41,308 nt of DNA from DATGMP01 sp035293565. Its GTDB lineage: Bacteria; Pseudomonadota; Alphaproteobacteria; BOG-932; Roseiterribacteraceae. The notes under the pieces were generated by a model. The model had not been told where the DNA came from and did no database searches. It saw only the letters and a list, made by a program, of their open reading frames with translations. Shown here piece by piece: positions 40,517 to 41,308 of the stretch. The position numbers and the translations under genes are program-made. The stretch lies in contig DATGMP010000017.1 of assembly GCA_035293565.1 (NCBI GenBank), positions 1 through 41,308 on the forward strand, given 5' to 3'. The stretch's first letter is position 1; each line of letters starts with the position of its first letter.

Positions 40517-40977
40517 CCGCGATCGGGGTCCCCATCGTCCGCCTGCCGCACGCGCAGGACCTGGATCTCCCAGCCTATGCAACGGCGCACGCGGCAGGGC
40601 TCGATCTCATGGCGGCGATCGATCAGCCGATCACCTTGGAACCCGGGCGCCGCGCGCTGGTTGCGACTGGCATCGCGATCGCCCTGCCCGTCGGCTACGA
40701 GGCCCAGGTGCGGCCGCGGTCGGGCCTCGCGGCCAAGCACGGCATTACGGTGCTCAACAGCCCGGGAACGATCGATGCGGATTATCGCGGCGAGATCAAG
40801 GTGATCCTCATCAACCTAGGCCAGGAGGCATTCGTCATCGAGCCCAAGGCACGGATTGCGCAACTGATCGTGTCGGCAGTGACGCGCATTCTGTGGACCC
40901 CGGCGGAGGAGCTGCCGGACACGGCGCGAGGCGACGGGGGGTTTGGCTCGACCGGCACGCGACAGATCGGGGTATGA
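40513..40977 (+). CDS. dut: Deoxyuridine 5'-triphosphate nucleotidohydrolase (dUTPase)
   Basis: A 154-residue trimeric dUTPase, which hydrolyses dUTP to dUMP and keeps uracil out of DNA. Conserved motifs are HAAGLDLMA, RPRSGLAAKHGI, NSPGTIDADYRGEI and RIAQLI, with the C-terminal GGFGSTG that closes over the active site. Start ATG 40513 overlaps the coaBC stop. Its stop overlaps the start of the next gene as ATGA. Confidence 0.96.
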   Translation: MTAIGVPIVRLPHAQDLDLPAYATAHAAGLDLMAAIDQPITLEPGRRALVATGIAIALPVGYEAQVRPRSGLAAKHGITVLNSPGTIDADYRGEIKVILINLGQEAFVIEPKARIAQLIVSAVTRILWTPAEELPDTARGDGGFGSTGTRQIGV

Positions 40978-41308
40978 TGTTACGACTATCCAAAAAGCTG
41001 ATGTTCGCGATCGAGGCAGTGCTGGACATCGCGTACAATGCCGGCGCCCAGCCGGTTCAGAGCCGCGAGATCAATAGCCGCCAGGGCATACCGAGGCGGT
41101 ATCTCGAGCCCGTGCTGCAGCAGCTCGTCCGAGCCGGAATTCTCGAAGGCGTCCGCGGCCCGCGGGGCGGCTATCGCCTCGCCCGGGAACGACGTCGGAT
41201 CAGTCTTGCGGAAATCGCCGAAGCCGTCCGGAGCACCGAGGCCGCGGCCGATCCGTTCGATGTGCCGCCAGGCTCACCGCTCGGCCAGGAGATCGTGCGG
41301 CCGCTTTG
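40974..41308 (+). CDS. Rrf2 family transcriptional regulator (partial, runs off the window)
   Basis: The gene begins with ATG at 40974, overlapping the dut stop, and is open to the window end, about 111 residues. It begins MMLRLSKKLMFAIEAVLDIA and contains the winged-helix segment RYLEPVLQQLVRAGIL with VRGPRGGYRLARE, characteristic of the Rrf2/IscR family. No cysteine cluster is seen in the visible part, so iron-sulfur binding cannot be judged. Translational coupling to dut is suggested by the ATGA overlap. Confidence 0.85.
   Translation, partial: MMLRLSKKLMFAIEAVLDIAYNAGAQPVQSREINSRQGIPRRYLEPVLQQLVRAGILEGVRGPRGGYRLARERRRISLAEIAEAVRSTEAAADPFDVPPGSPLGQEIVRPL

Noticed and set aside
1..41308. 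CRISPR arrays, insertion sequences or phage genes
   Set aside because: No regularly spaced repeat arrays, transposase motifs, or phage structural genes were seen on either strand.

Overview
The window is high-GC, densely packed bacterial chromosome and reads as an alphaproteobacterium. Pointers are the class I lysyl-tRNA synthetase, the glyQ/glyS pair followed by pyruvate phosphate dikinase, the polyprenyl synthase / DUF2007 / methyltransferase / glyQ order, the coaBC-dut pair next to ubiE, and a HAD hydrolase of the TIGR01459 type. I cannot name the genus from sequence alone. I see no prophage, insertion sequence, CRISPR array or plasmid gene; almost everything is housekeeping.

Layout. 1-1560: a tRNA-Pro(CGG) and a polyprenyl diphosphate synthase on the minus strand. 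1566-9234: a plus-strand run of a DUF2007 protein, a tRNA-modifying-type methyltransferase with an ATA in place of its start codon, a small membrane-anchored Cys4 protein, glyQ, a GNAT acetyltransferase wedged between glyQ and glyS, glyS and ppdK. 9241-12209: two divergently transcribed amidohydrolases of different families. 12206-18289: a cell-envelope block, with a GT4 glycosyltransferase and ygfZ on the minus strand, then a plus-strand chain GT9-GT2-O-antigen ligase-pyrC joined by short overlaps. 18447-20451: accessory stretch with a ParD/ParE-type toxin-antitoxin module (its toxin start looks frameshifted) and a pentapeptide-repeat protein. 20560-24153: the ffh-rpsP-rimM-trmD-rplS translation/secretion cluster, with a promoter and a strong intrinsic terminator in front of ffh. 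24162-27755: leuC, a DUF4282 membrane protein, leuD and leuB. 27934-33277: a Crp/Fnr-type regulator, then minus-strand HAD hydrolase, pyrD, and a GT2/membrane-protein pair likely to act in lipid-linked glycan assembly. 33331-41308: class I lysS, a GNAT, a DinG/XPD-like helicase, ubiE, coaBC, dut and the start of an Rrf2-type regulator that runs off the window end.

How the parts work together: the window supplies aminoacyl-tRNA synthesis (GlyRS, LysRS), ribosome and tRNA maturation (S16, RimM, TrmD, L19), SRP targeting, leucine synthesis, pyrimidine synthesis (PyrC, PyrD, Dut), quinone synthesis (polyprenyl tail and UbiE), CoA synthesis and LPS/glycan assembly.

The most interesting points are regulatory or structural rather than a new multi-gene system: a sigma70-like promoter followed by a perfect terminator hairpin in the ffh leader (attenuator or small RNA), the ATA start at 1778, the broken-looking parE start, a probable degenerate exonuclease fold at the N-terminus of the helicase, and a coupled GT2/polytopic membrane protein pair of unknown glycan target. 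I found no convincing undescribed defence or mobile system.
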